Source of the DNA: Paenibacillus sp. TCA20
GTDB taxonomy: Bacteria; Bacillota; Bacilli; Paenibacillales; Paenibacillaceae
Direction: 5' to 3'
Length of the DNA stretch: 64,000 bases
Assembly (NCBI RefSeq): GCF_000732325.1
Contig: NZ_BBIW01000009.1
Span: forward strand, 62,001 to 126,000
Shown in pieces: positions 44,510-53,969 of this stretch. A program made the position numbers and the translations under genes. Every line of letters begins with the position of its first letter. Position 1 is the stretch's first letter. The notes under the pieces are model-generated. The model ran no database searches and was not told the origin of the DNA. It saw only the letters and a program-made list of their open reading frames with translations.

Positions 44510-46399
44510 ATGATAAGTAGAAAAGACAGAATCAAAGAGGAAAAAGAAAAGCTGACAAGAGAAAAGCTGACCAAGACCCGTCCAGACAGGCGGAAGCTGT
44601 CCTATGTGCCAGACCCCGAGAAGGTTCGGGGCTCAACAGATCGGCGCGGTATTGCGGCGGCTGAGGGAACGGAAGGAATAGATGTTGATTACATTAATCG
44701 GCTGCGTAAGCTCAGTCTGCGTTATTTGGCAGAATTTGAAGTGAACGTTACACCAAAAGGCCGAAAGAGCAGGCATGCGCTTAGAGGCAAGTCAATCGAT
44801 ATTTCTTCGACCGGACTGTTAATGGAACTGTACCATCCGAAGCATCATTTACAGGTTGGGAGCCGAGTGAATGCCAGATTCAAGATCCCGCCGGGGGCTA
44901 TGCCGGAGGGATTCGAATCGTCAGTCAATATGGATGCGAAGGTGGTCCGTATTGTCACACAGGAGCAAACCGAGGATTCAGAAGGCAGTGTGCAGATCGC
45001 CCTTGATTTTGAGAAGCCGCTGACCTCTTATCTTCAGAAAAAGCGCTGGGGATATTCTGTCTATTCTGCCAGTGCCATCCTCCTATTCGCGGTGCTGCTG
45101 ATTATGCTGATGCGAGCAGAGAGTATCATTTATTTCAAATATAATGTAGTTCTTTACTTATATAGTCTGATTGCGGCAGCCTTCTTGCTGACCCGGTACT
45201 TGTTCGGCGCGATGTACAGGGATGTCAAGGTGGATCCGCTGTATACGCCGGGTGTGTCTATTATTATCCCATGCTTCAATGAAGAGGAATGGATTCATCG
45301 AACGATCCTTAGCTGTATCAATCAGGATTACCCGGTGAACAAGCTGGAGGTCATTGTGGTCGATGACCGCTCCACAGATCGGTCAGTAGAGCGCATCCAG
45401 GAGACCATTGAAATGATCCATCAAGAGGCGGAACGGTATGGGACCGCAGAGAGACTCTCTTATGTTGTGCTTGAAGAGAATGGGGGCAAGCGGGAAGCTC
45501 TGGTTAGAGGGGTAAAGATGGCGAAGCATAACCTTGTCGTCTTTGTTGACTCGGACAGCTTTCTTGAGCCAACGGCTATTCGCCATCTGGTGCAGCCCTT
45601 CCAGGATCCGAAGATGGGCGGCGTTGCTGGTCGAACGGACGTGGAGAATACGTATACGAACACGATCACCAAGCTGCAGACCGTTCGCTATTTTATCGCT
45701 TTTCGTATTATGAAAGCAGCGGAATCCTGGTTCGACAGTGTAACCTGCTTGTCCGGTCCGTTGTCCTGCTATCGCAAGGAATTGGTGCTTCAGCACGCGG
45801 ATGCTTGGCTGAATCAGAAGTTCCTGGGGCAGCCTGCGACATTCGGCGACGATCGAAGCATGACGAACTACATTCTAAAAACCCACCGGACAGGTTATCA
45901 GGATACGGCCATATGCTCCACGATCGTTCCGTCCAAAATGAATGTCTTCCTGAAGCAGCAGATGCGGTGGAAGCGCTCGTGGCTGCGTGAGTCCTTGCGT
46001 GCAGGAACCTTTATATGGCGCAAAGAACCGTTCATGGCATTATTCTTTTATATTGGAGTCATTGTTCCCATTGCCGCGCCTGTTATCGTTCTCTATAACC
46101 TCGTCTATGTGCCGGTTGTTCATCATGTCTTTCCTTTTACCTTCCTGATGGGACTGTTCATGATGGCACTGCTGATGAGTCTTGCACACCTCTTGTTCAG
46201 GAAGAGCAAGCTGTGGGTGTTCGGATTTGTGTTCTGCGTATTTTATGAGTTCATTCTCTTGTGGCAGATGCCTGTGGCCTGGTTCACCTTCTGGAAGTCC
46301 ACTTGGGGTACGCGGGAGACACCACAGGACATTGAGGCAAGGAAGAAGAAGGAAGAGCGCAAGAACAAACGAAAAATGAAAAAAGGATGGCAGGCCTAG
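44510..46399 (+). CDS. PilZ-GT2 polysaccharide synthase, hyaluronan/chitin-synthase-like
   Basis: Processive membrane glycosyltransferase of 629 residues. A charged N-terminus leads into a PilZ-like domain (about 62-172) with the DISSTG motif (97-102); in place of the upstream RxxxR it has K67-xxx-R71, so cyclic-di-GMP binding is plausible but uncertain. Two membrane helices (about 182-202, 212-234) precede the GT2 core: SIIIPCFNEEEW, DDR at 285-287, DSDS at 347-350, GDDRSMTNY (446-454) and QQMRWKRSW (483-491). Two to four C-terminal helices follow. The GDDR and QxxRW pattern matches hyaluronan and NodC-type synthases. PilZ before the GT domain is the reverse of BcsA. Confidence 0.9.
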   Translation: MISRKDRIKEEKEKLTREKLTKTRPDRRKLSYVPDPEKVRGSTDRRGIAAAEGTEGIDVDYINRLRKLSLRYLAEFEVNVTPKGRKSRHALRGKSIDISSTGLLMELYHPKHHLQVGSRVNARFKIPPGAMPEGFESSVNMDAKVVRIVTQEQTEDSEGSVQIALDFEKPLTSYLQKKRWGYSVYSASAILLFAVLLIMLMRAESIIYFKYNVVLYLYSLIAAAFLLTRYLFGAMYRDVKVDPLYTPGVSIIIPCFNEEEWIHRTILSCINQDYPVNKLEVIVVDDRSTDRSVERIQETIEMIHQEAERYGTAERLSYVVLEENGGKREALVRGVKMAKHNLVVFVDSDSFLEPTAIRHLVQPFQDPKMGGVAGRTDVENTYTNTITKLQTVRYFIAFRIMKAAESWFDSVTCLSGPLSCYRKELVLQHADAWLNQKFLGQPATFGDDRSMTNYILKTHRTGYQDTAICSTIVPSKMNVFLKQQMRWKRSWLRESLRAGTFIWRKEPFMALFFYIGVIVPIAAPVIVLYNLVYVPVVHHVFPFTFLMGLFMMALLMSLAHLLFRKSKLWVFGFVFCVFYEFILLWQMPVAWFTFWKSTWGTRETPQDIEARKKKEERKNKRKMKKGWQA

Positions 46400-48166
46400 A
46401 TGATCAATAAGCATAAGACTGCCGCTATGGATGTTCACCAGAAGAATGCGCGAAAGCTGCGCAAGTCGATGATCCAGTTCATTGTGCTGATTCTATTAGC
46501 CCTATTGCTCATAAAAACGTTGTTTAATATCGATAAGTACGAGGAGCCTGACCGGGCTGCGTGGACGGGAACGGACGGTTTTATAGCGATATCCTATTTT
46601 GGTGTCGGACGGGCAGGTACAGCCAAGCTTGTGGATAAGGATCAGCTGAAGGATCAGCTGGAGGCACTGTATGATCAGGGGTACGTAACGATATCGCAGC
46701 AGGACATCCTTGATTATTACCATGAAGGGAAGCCTCTGCCGGAGAAGGCACTGTTTCTGTCCTTCGAAGATGGTCGGAACGATTCCAGCTTATTCGCTCA
46801 GCCTCTGCTAGAGAGGTTTAATTACAAGGCAACGTTTCTCTCTTATGCCAACAAGATAGGCAACAGCGAACGGAAGTTTGTGCAGCCGAAGGAAATGCTG
46901 AAGATGACGAAGACGGGATATTGGGAGCTGGGGTCGAATGGCTATCGGCTGAGTTATATTAACGTATTTGATGAGGAAGGCCGGTTCATCGGAGAGAAGG
47001 ATGAGAGCGAGCTGCCTGATAAATCAGATATCGAGTACTACAATCATTACTTAATGGATTTTATAAGGGACAAGAATATGATCCCTGCTGAAGACCGAAC
47101 GCAGATGGAAGCCAGAATTAAGACCGATTATGATCTGATGAAAAATATATATACGGATTCACTTGGTTATGTTCCCGGCGTATATATGATCATGCACGCC
47201 AATGCGCTGGGAAACGGGATGAACAGGCTGGTGACGAATGCCAATGAGCAGCAGATCAGAGAGCTGTTCAACCTTCACTTTAATCGGGAGGGCAATGCAC
47301 TGAATACTCAGGCCGATCAAGTGTATAATCTAAGCCGGGTTCAGCCCGCCCCCTATTGGTCAACCAATCATCTGCTGATGAAGATCGTGCAGGATTCGGG
47401 TCAGGCTCTGGTGTTCGTCCAAGGAGATGAGCGCGAAGCAGAGAAGTGGCGTCTAATAACAGGGGCAGCTGAGTTTAAAGAAGGCGAGATCATTCTCACA
47501 TCACCCGCCGGGGGGATGGGAAGACTTGCGCTGTTTGATTCTACAGGCTCAAACGACATTTCAATGCGCTTCGAAGCTGCAGGCAATGTAGTGGGTCGTC
47601 AGGGAGTGTATTTAAGAAACGATGAAGAGAAGGGGAGCTACCTGCGGGTCGATCTTGTAAATAACAGTCTGCGAGTCGTACAGAAGACAGCCGGTCACGA
47701 GGAAGAAACCATCTATGAAGAGAAGCTGGATCCGGTGATCTGGTCCCATGAAGACCTGGCGTATGATAAAGCCTCTGTGTATACCAAGGAGCAGACAACG
47801 GCGGGAGATCGGGATGCAGATGAGGAATATCCGATTAATATTGCGGATCAACGTCTAATTCAGATATCGCTGCAGAAGGACAAGCTTAGCGTTACTGTAG
47901 ATGATGCAGAATGGATTAAGCAGCTGCCTGTTGATCCTTCCATAGATGAAGGTAAGCTTATGCTCTATGCTGCTTATCACAAGCAGAACAAGAAGGACAC
48001 GATCTATGACGGGATCTTTAAAGAGATTGAAGTATATGTAAGTGAACCGGATGCTGAGGAACCTTCCAAACTGTACAGCAATATTCCAACTGGCTGGGAG
48101 AGAGTATCCTATTCGGTAAGGAATGCTTTCAATTCAGCCATTGATTGGGCAGTCGAAACCTTTTGA
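46400..48166 (+). CDS. Membrane-anchored degenerate polysaccharide deacetylase with beta-rich C-terminus
   Basis: A 588-residue protein starting directly after the GT2 stop. One membrane helix (about 24-41) anchors it facing outward. A NodB-like domain (about 60-330) keeps part of the first metal motif (LSFEDG, D124) but has lost both metal histidines: the HxxxH segment reads LGSNGYRL, with N180 and L184 in their places. From about 350 to 570 a beta-sandwich rich in SMRFEAAG, VGRQGVYLRND and IQISLQKDKLSVTVDD resembles a laminin-G or carbohydrate-binding module. It probably binds and guides the polymer rather than deacetylating it. Confidence 0.78.
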   Translation: MINKHKTAAMDVHQKNARKLRKSMIQFIVLILLALLLIKTLFNIDKYEEPDRAAWTGTDGFIAISYFGVGRAGTAKLVDKDQLKDQLEALYDQGYVTISQQDILDYYHEGKPLPEKALFLSFEDGRNDSSLFAQPLLERFNYKATFLSYANKIGNSERKFVQPKEMLKMTKTGYWELGSNGYRLSYINVFDEEGRFIGEKDESELPDKSDIEYYNHYLMDFIRDKNMIPAEDRTQMEARIKTDYDLMKNIYTDSLGYVPGVYMIMHANALGNGMNRLVTNANEQQIRELFNLHFNREGNALNTQADQVYNLSRVQPAPYWSTNHLLMKIVQDSGQALVFVQGDEREAEKWRLITGAAEFKEGEIILTSPAGGMGRLALFDSTGSNDISMRFEAAGNVVGRQGVYLRNDEEKGSYLRVDLVNNSLRVVQKTAGHEEETIYEEKLDPVIWSHEDLAYDKASVYTKEQTTAGDRDADEEYPINIADQRLIQISLQKDKLSVTVDDAEWIKQLPVDPSIDEGKLMLYAAYHKQNKKDTIYDGIFKEIEVYVSEPDAEEPSKLYSNIPTGWERVSYSVRNAFNSAIDWAVETF

Positions 48167-48210
48167 TGAGGCACGATCAATCATGACGAGTTATAGAATG
48201 GAGATACGAT

Positions 48211-49350
48211 GTGGTTAGGACAAGCGATGTTAAGCGCGGGAAACGTGGAAATGTTGGACGGCGAGGACGGTATGGAAAGCCGGGAATTGTACTTGTTGCC
48301 CTTCTGGTAATGGGTTTACTCACTGTCCTGCTGTACTTCCTGATGCAGAACAAGAGCGCTCAGGCTCCGGTTGAAGCTCCCGAGCAGGCTTCAGAGCTGC
48401 CCGCTCAGGAGCTGTCGGTCTGGATTACCGACTGGCAGTGGGAAGCAGGCATTGAGGACTGGTCTGCCCTGCACAAGGGGACCGTTGATGTACAGCTGTT
48501 TGCAGCTTATTTTGATGAGCGGGATGAGCTGTATTTTACAGAGACGATGTCGAATGCTCTTCCCCGGCTGCATGAGCTGACGGGTGTGGATGCAGATTCT
48601 GATGCACAAATTGGACTGACGCTGGTCAATGATATCATTCATGACGATGGAAGTGCGGTCCAGAAGGACCCTGAGCTGCTGACACGACTTACCGCAACGA
48701 ACGAATCGCGAGCACGACATATGGAGAGCATTACGAAGATCGTAGAGCGATATGGCCTGGATCAAATCGAGATTGATTACGAGCAGATAAAAGATCAGGA
48801 TTGGCCGAATATGATCCGGTTTTATGAGGAGCTGGCTCTTGAGCTTGACGAGATGAATGTGTCTCTGCGTATTGTACTTGAACCCAAGGCACCTATTGAG
48901 GAGCTGAAGCTGCCTGAGGGACCGGAGTATGTTATGATGGCCTACAATTTGTATGGAGGGCACAGCGGACCAGGTCCGAAAGCAGATATGGCATTTATTG
49001 AGGAGCTTGCTGCGAGAATGAGTCATTTGCCCGGGGATCCGGTCATTGCTTTTTCAGCGGGGGGCTTTGATTGGTCCGAAGGCAGCAGCACGGTCTCTCT
49101 TACGGAGAAGGCAGCCGCAGATTTGCTGGATTTATATCGGATCACTCCTGAACGAGATACGAAGAGTTGCAGCTTGTATTTTAATTACACGGATGAGGAT
49201 GGGGCACCCCATACGGTGTGGTACGCCGATCACGAGACACTCCAAGGCTGGATGGAGGCAGCAAGTCGTGAGGGAATTCATAAGTATGCTATATGGCGGC
49301 TTGGTGAGCTGGGAGAAGATACCCGGGATTTGCTGCGTGAGGTAGAGTGA
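48211..49350 (+). CDS. Membrane-anchored GH18-like protein
   Basis: A 379-residue protein with a basic N-terminus, one membrane helix (about 25-46) and an extracellular TIM-barrel resembling GH18 chitinase-like domains. The motif DQIEIDYE (184-191) corresponds to DxxDxDxE, with E191 at the catalytic acid position. Later barrel strands are YVMMAYNLYGG and IAFSAGGFDW, and the end has YAIWRLGELGED. The substitution of Glu for the middle Asp leaves activity uncertain. The start is GTG at 48211, with GGAG seven bases upstream. As last gene of the cluster it may trim or release the polymer. Substrate is inferred only from context. Confidence 0.75.
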   Translation: MVRTSDVKRGKRGNVGRRGRYGKPGIVLVALLVMGLLTVLLYFLMQNKSAQAPVEAPEQASELPAQELSVWITDWQWEAGIEDWSALHKGTVDVQLFAAYFDERDELYFTETMSNALPRLHELTGVDADSDAQIGLTLVNDIIHDDGSAVQKDPELLTRLTATNESRARHMESITKIVERYGLDQIEIDYEQIKDQDWPNMIRFYEELALELDEMNVSLRIVLEPKAPIEELKLPEGPEYVMMAYNLYGGHSGPGPKADMAFIEELAARMSHLPGDPVIAFSAGGFDWSEGSSTVSLTEKAAADLLDLYRITPERDTKSCSLYFNYTDEDGAPHTVWYADHETLQGWMEAASREGIHKYAIWRLGELGEDTRDLLREVE

Positions 49351-49422
49351 ATGTCGAATTATTGCGGTTTTTTGTTGCGAAGAATCCGGGTAAGAAATCA
49401 AACGTTTTCATGTTACAATGAG

Positions 49423-49472
49423 GAAGTGAATGAGGGTGCGGTGGCGGAGCCTTCTTTGCTTCTTCTTTTTTT
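49423..49472 (+). terminator. Candidate terminator ending the exopolysaccharide operon
   Basis: GAAGTGAA (49423-49430) pairs with TTTGCTTC (49455-49462) with two wobbles. A T-rich tract with seven T residues follows. It lies about 70 bases after the GH18-like gene. Confidence 0.45.
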
Positions 49473-49539
49473 GCCTGCCAGTACCTATATATATAAACGC
49501 AATCATCATAATCAAATGAGTAAATGTGAGAGGTGACCT

Positions 49540-52500
49540 ATGAATCAACAAATATTGTTTAATGATGGCTGGGAATTTGCGAAGATGCACCTTGAAGCAA
49601 AGGACGCGGGGATAGGAGGACAGGATCCGAGTGAACTGGATGCAGCAGCAGCGGCAGAGCTTCAATATGTCCCGGTCGATCTTCCTCATGACTGGTTAAT
49701 CTATAACTCGCTCGACTTATATGAGAACAGCATTGGCTGGTATCGCAAGAAATTTACATACAGCGAGGGTGAGAAGCAGGTGCTTCTCGCTTTTGACGGT
49801 GTTTATATGAATTCCTCTGTCTATGTAAATGGACAGCTTGTGGGCGAATGGAAGTATGGATATTCTGCCTTTGAGCATGAGATCACGAAGGCACTGGTAC
49901 CTGGTGAGAACGAAATTATCGTTAAGGTTGTACACCAAAGCCCGAACAGCAGATGGTATTCTGGAGCAGGGATTTACCGTGACGTATGGCTTAAGACCAG
50001 AGAGAGCAATCATATCGTGACGAACGGAATTTATGTATCTACGACTCAGCAGGAACAGGGCTGGCTGGTTGAAGTGGATACAGATGTAGAGCTTCTGCAG
50101 GACGGTGAGCTCGTTCACACCATTATGGATCAGGGGAAGGTTATCGCTGCTTCTTCAGATCAGCTTGCGGCAGGAACAGAATCCACATTAACGAACCGCC
50201 AGCAGCTGACCGCCGTGAACCCTATACTGTGGAGTACCGATGAGCCTTATCTGTACCAGCTGGTCACTGAACTGAAGATGGCTGGGGAAACGGCTCAGAA
50301 GGTGACTCAGAATATTGGCTTCCGCACGGTCAGTATGGACCCGAACGACGGCTTCCGCTTGAACGGTGTGAAGATGAAGCTGAACGGCGTCTGCGAGCAT
50401 CATGACTTGGGAGCTCTCGGAGCCGCATTTAACGTGACTGCTCTGCGCCGAAGATTTGAGCTGCTGAAGGAGATGGGCGTGAACTCCATTCGTACAGCTC
50501 ACAACATGCCGGCGAAGGCGTTCATGGAGCTGGCGGATGAGATGGGAATGCTGATTGTTTCTGAAGGCTTTGATATGTGGGAGAGATCCAAGACGCCTTA
50601 TGACTATGCAAGATTTTTCCCGGAATGGGCACATACGGACGTGAAGAGCTGGGTGATGCGGGACCGCAACCATCCAAGCCTTATTATGTGGAGTATCGGC
50701 AACGAGATTTATGATACGCATGCAGATGAGCGCGGACAAGAAGTGACCCAAATGCTGATGGACTATGTGCTGGAATTTGATCCGAAGCAGAATGGACGTG
50801 TCACAATCGGCTCTAACTACATGCCATGGGAGAATGCGCAGAAATGTGCAGACATCGTGAAAGTGGCGGGCTATAACTATGCTGAGAAGTATTATGACGA
50901 GCATCATGAAGAGCATCCGGACTGGATCATCTACGGAAGCGAAACGGCTTCGGTCGTACAGAGCCGAGGAATCTATCATTTCCCGTTTGAAAAAGCGATC
51001 CTGGCCGACGATGATGAGCAGTGCTCTGCGCTTGGCAACAGTACGACCAGCTGGGGAGCGAAGTCGGCGGAGGCATGTATTTTGGCCGAAAGAGACACGC
51101 CGTACTCCCTTGGACAATACTTGTGGACCGGCTTCGATTATATTGGTGAGCCGACGCCGTATCATACGAAGAACTCTTATTTTGGACAGCTGGATACCGC
51201 TACTTTCAAAAAAGATTCCTATTACATCTATCAATCGGCCTGGACAGATTATAAGAAAGCACCGATGGTTCACATTTTCCCTCATTGGGATTTCAGCCCT
51301 GGTCAAATGATCGATGTACGCGTGTGCTCCAATGCACCGAGAATTGAGCTGCAGCTGAACGGCAGTACGATCGGAACATATGACATTGATCATGAGAACG
51401 GTACGCAGCTGGTCGGCTGGTGGAAGGTGCCTTACGAGCCAGGTGAGCTTAAGGCGATTGCATATGACGAGAATGGCCATGTTATTGCGACAGATGTGCA
51501 AAAATCCTATACGGATGCAGCGAAGATTCGCCTGCTGCCGGATAAGACAGAGCTTACTGCTGACGGCACGGACCTTATTTTTGTAGAGATTAATGTGGAA
51601 GACGAAGCAGGGAACGTGGTACAGAATGCAAATAATCGTGTGAATGTCAGCGTAAGCGGCGCGGGGCGCCTGATTGGTCTCGATAGCGGGGACAGCACAG
51701 ATTATGATCAATACAAAGGACAGAGCAAACGACTGTTCAGCGGCAAGCTGATGGCGATTATTGGTGCGACGAAGGAGCCGGGAGCGATTAAGATTGAGGT
51801 GAGCTCTGAGGGTCTTATAGGACAATCTGCTGAATTCCAGTCTGTTCCTGCAGCGGATGAAGCACAGCTGGGCAGCATCGATGCAAACACGAAGAACGAG
51901 GCCATGGCGATTGTGATGGGAAGTGAAGCTGAGGTTCCGCTGCGCAAAATTGAGCTCATTAGTAGTAAAGGTCAGGTGCTGAATCCATCGAATACAGTAC
52001 TAACCGTAGAAGCGATTCTGTATCCGGCGAATACGTCCTATACGGATCTTGAGTGGTCTGTCGTTAACGATGCCGGGATTGAGTCTAACATCGCGAAGAT
52101 TGAGGCAGACGGGCATACGGCTACAATCAGCGCACTTGGTGATGGTGAATTCCTGGTACGCGCCACGAGCAAGAACGGAACCGACAAGACCAAGCTGATC
52201 TCCCACTTGGAATTCAGAGCTGAAGGGCTCGGCACTGCCTTCAAAGATCCGTATGGCTTTATTACCGGAGGTCTGTACGATGATGCGATAGGCGATGTCA
52301 GCAACGGGAATGAGAAAGGCTTCGCAACGAGCCGTGATGGGAAGACCGTTGTAGGCTTCCAGAACATCGACTTTGGTGCTTACGGTTCGGACACGATGAC
52401 CATTCCGATCTTTGCGCTCTCCAATGAGGAATACTTCATTCAGATCTGGGAGGGCCTGCCGGAGGAAGAAGGCAGTACCCTGCTAGCGGATGTAGTGTAC

Positions 52501-53001
52501 CAGAAGGAATCCAAATGGAATGTGTATCAAGAGGAGACGTACCGCCTGTCCAAACGACTGAACGGGATCACTTCGATCTATTTTGTGCTGAATCAGAAGA
52601 TCCACGTCAAGGGCTTTACGTTCGAGAAGAAGAATAGAGCCTTCGAGCAGAATGCAGCCGCACAGTGCGATCACATCTATGGTGATACCTTCACCATTGC
52701 AGGTGATCACGTAGAGGGGATCGGTAATAACGTATCTCTGGAGTTCAGTGATATGGACTTCACGGCGGAAGGCGCCTCAAGAGTTGTATTCTACGGCAGC
52801 TCACCGATTGACAAGAATACGATTCATATCCGGTTTGCAGGTCCAGATGGCGAGAGCAATCAGCTTGTAGAGTTCACGCAGTCGAACGGATACGAAGAGC
52901 AGGTCTTTGAGCTGGAGACAGTAACAGGTCAGCAGAAGGTGACGTTCATCTTCCTGCCGGGCAGTAACTTTGACTTTGGCTGGTTTAGATTTGAGAAGTA
53001 A
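49540..53001 (+). CDS. GH2-family beta-glycosidase (beta-galactosidase/glucuronidase-like)
   Basis: A 1153-residue glycoside hydrolase of family 2. An N-terminal jelly-roll (about 1-165), an Ig-like domain and the TIM-barrel (about 280-590) are followed by several beta-sandwich modules, including a DUF4982-like domain near 600-680 and carbohydrate-binding-like ends. The acid/base is E389 in WSIGNEIYD and the nucleophile E468 in YGSETAS. No signal peptide is present, so it acts inside the cell on imported oligosaccharides or leaves by another route. GTGAGAGG lies seven bases before the ATG. It is separated from the exopolysaccharide genes by a possible terminator, so a shared role is uncertain. 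Confidence 0.9.
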   Translation: MNQQILFNDGWEFAKMHLEAKDAGIGGQDPSELDAAAAAELQYVPVDLPHDWLIYNSLDLYENSIGWYRKKFTYSEGEKQVLLAFDGVYMNSSVYVNGQLVGEWKYGYSAFEHEITKALVPGENEIIVKVVHQSPNSRWYSGAGIYRDVWLKTRESNHIVTNGIYVSTTQQEQGWLVEVDTDVELLQDGELVHTIMDQGKVIAASSDQLAAGTESTLTNRQQLTAVNPILWSTDEPYLYQLVTELKMAGETAQKVTQNIGFRTVSMDPNDGFRLNGVKMKLNGVCEHHDLGALGAAFNVTALRRRFELLKEMGVNSIRTAHNMPAKAFMELADEMGMLIVSEGFDMWERSKTPYDYARFFPEWAHTDVKSWVMRDRNHPSLIMWSIGNEIYDTHADERGQEVTQMLMDYVLEFDPKQNGRVTIGSNYMPWENAQKCADIVKVAGYNYAEKYYDEHHEEHPDWIIYGSETASVVQSRGIYHFPFEKAILADDDEQCSALGNSTTSWGAKSAEACILAERDTPYSLGQYLWTGFDYIGEPTPYHTKNSYFGQLDTATFKKDSYYIYQSAWTDYKKAPMVHIFPHWDFSPGQMIDVRVCSNAPRIELQLNGSTIGTYDIDHENGTQLVGWWKVPYEPGELKAIAYDENGHVIATDVQKSYTDAAKIRLLPDKTELTADGTDLIFVEINVEDEAGNVVQNANNRVNVSVSGAGRLIGLDSGDSTDYDQYKGQSKRLFSGKLMAIIGATKEPGAIKIEVSSEGLIGQSAEFQSVPAADEAQLGSIDANTKNEAMAIVMGSEAEVPLRKIELISSKGQVLNPSNTVLTVEAILYPANTSYTDLEWSVVNDAGIESNIAKIEADGHTATISALGDGEFLVRATSKNGTDKTKLISHLEFRAEGLGTAFKDPYGFITGGLYDDAIGDVSNGNEKGFATSRDGKTVVGFQNIDFGAYGSDTMTIPIFALSNEEYFIQIWEGLPEEEGSTLLADVVYQKESKWNVYQEETYRLSKRLNGITSIYFVLNQKIHVKGFTFEKKNRAFEQNAAAQCDHIYGDTFTIAGDHVEGIGNNVSLEFSDMDFTAEGASRVVFYGSSPIDKNTIHIRFAGPDGESNQLVEFTQSNGYEEQVFELETVTGQQKVTFIFLPGSNFDFGWFRFEK

Positions 53002-53043
53002 GACAGATTCTCGTAAGGTAAGAGATTAGAATTGAATGGAGAA

Positions 53044-53117
53044 AAGAGGGGGCAGATGCCTAATATCATTAAGCTAAGTCTGATCTTAATGATATTGAGG
53101 CAGATACCCCTCTTTTT
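53044..53117. terminator. Large terminator after the GH2 gene
   Basis: GAGGGG and CCCCTC enclose inner arms ATCATTAAG and CTTAATGAT. TTTTT follows. It lies between convergent genes. Confidence 0.85.
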
Positions 53118-53151
53118 AATACCTAATATATTGGCTTGTATGCTTAACTTT

Positions 53152-53433
53152 CTATTTCCGTGATTCTCTTTCTATTAAGTTCAGCTTCTCTGTGAGTGCA
53201 TTGATTTCTTCTTTTAGCGTTCGATATATGGAATACATAGATGACCCGATGAGGATAAGAAGCGTTCCCGAAATCGGTAGTACATAGCGTAAAATAAATA
53301 TATGATAAAAATAACTATCGGGAGTATCGGATCTAACACTTCTAGGTATAAAAAGAATGAGACCACTAACAATTAATATAACTCCTAAAATTATAGAGAG
53401 ATTATAGAATGTTCTAAACTTTGCAGATTCCAA
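53152..53433 (-). CDS. Small two-helix membrane protein
   Basis: A 93-residue protein with two membrane helices (about 10-28, SIILGVILIVSGLILFI, and 47-68, LPISGTLLILIGSSMYSI) and a short cytoplasmic coiled coil at the end (LKEEINALTEKLNLIERE). TTG at 53433 is taken as the start because GAGGAG lies eight bases upstream. The GTG at 53442 overlaps that site. It is a single gene and the family is not recognised. Confidence 0.6.
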   Translation of the reverse strand: MESAKFRTFYNLSIILGVILIVSGLILFIPRSVRSDTPDSYFYHIFILRYVLPISGTLLILIGSSMYSIYRTLKEEINALTEKLNLIERESRK

Positions 53434-53564
53434 TAAGACCACTCCTCATCGGCTATAAATTAATATTACTGAGGCTATTGTATAGAAGATTAACCTGTTC
53501 GAGTTCCTATGTAAACCATTCCTTACTCAATCATTTATAGATCCGAACGTTAAAGGAGCGCCAT

Positions 53565-53969
53565 ATGAAAAATAATGAAGAGACAAATCCATCAACGGAT
53601 AAATCAGAGAGTAAATTAATTGACACCTTCATTTCACAGTTCCCGCCTGATGTTCAAAATAAATTGCAGACGTTGAGGCAGGTCATTAGAGAAGCTGCAC
53701 CTGAGGCGAAGGAGAAGATCAGCTATCAGATGCCGACGTTTGCACTTTCAGGTAATCTGGTTCATTATTCAGCCTTCAAGCACCATATCGGCTTCTATCC
53801 GGGGGCAAGTGGGATCGCCGCGTTCAAGGATGAACTATCGAAGTATAAGAGCGCCAAGGGCTCTGTGCAATTTCCAATGGACCAGCCTCTCCCGTATGAG
53901 CTTATCAGCAGGATCGTTAAGTTCCGAGTGAAGGAGAACAAGGAGAAGGCTGGTGTTAAACGTCAATGA
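53565..53969 (+). CDS. DUF1801 (YdhG-like) protein
   Basis: A 134-residue protein of the DUF1801/YdhG family, which includes the frataxin-like B. subtilis Fra/YdhG proposed to handle iron. Typical features are PPDVQNKLQTLRQVIREAAP, the KISYQMPTFAL core, HHIGFYPG and SVQFPMDQPLP. AAAGGAG precedes the ATG by eight bases. The stop overlaps the start of the serine hydrolase gene by four bases (ATGA), so the two form an operon. An iron role here is by family only. Confidence 0.85.
   Translation: MKNNEETNPSTDKSESKLIDTFISQFPPDVQNKLQTLRQVIREAAPEAKEKISYQMPTFALSGNLVHYSAFKHHIGFYPGASGIAAFKDELSKYKSAKGSVQFPMDQPLPYELISRIVKFRVKENKEKAGVKRQ

Noticed and set aside
50188..51825. Long antisense open frame (545 codons) within the GH2 gene
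   Set aside because: It mirrors the sense gene in a codon-phase that avoids stops, has odd Cys/His/Arg-rich composition and no ribosome binding site. The sense frame has clear GH2 motifs.
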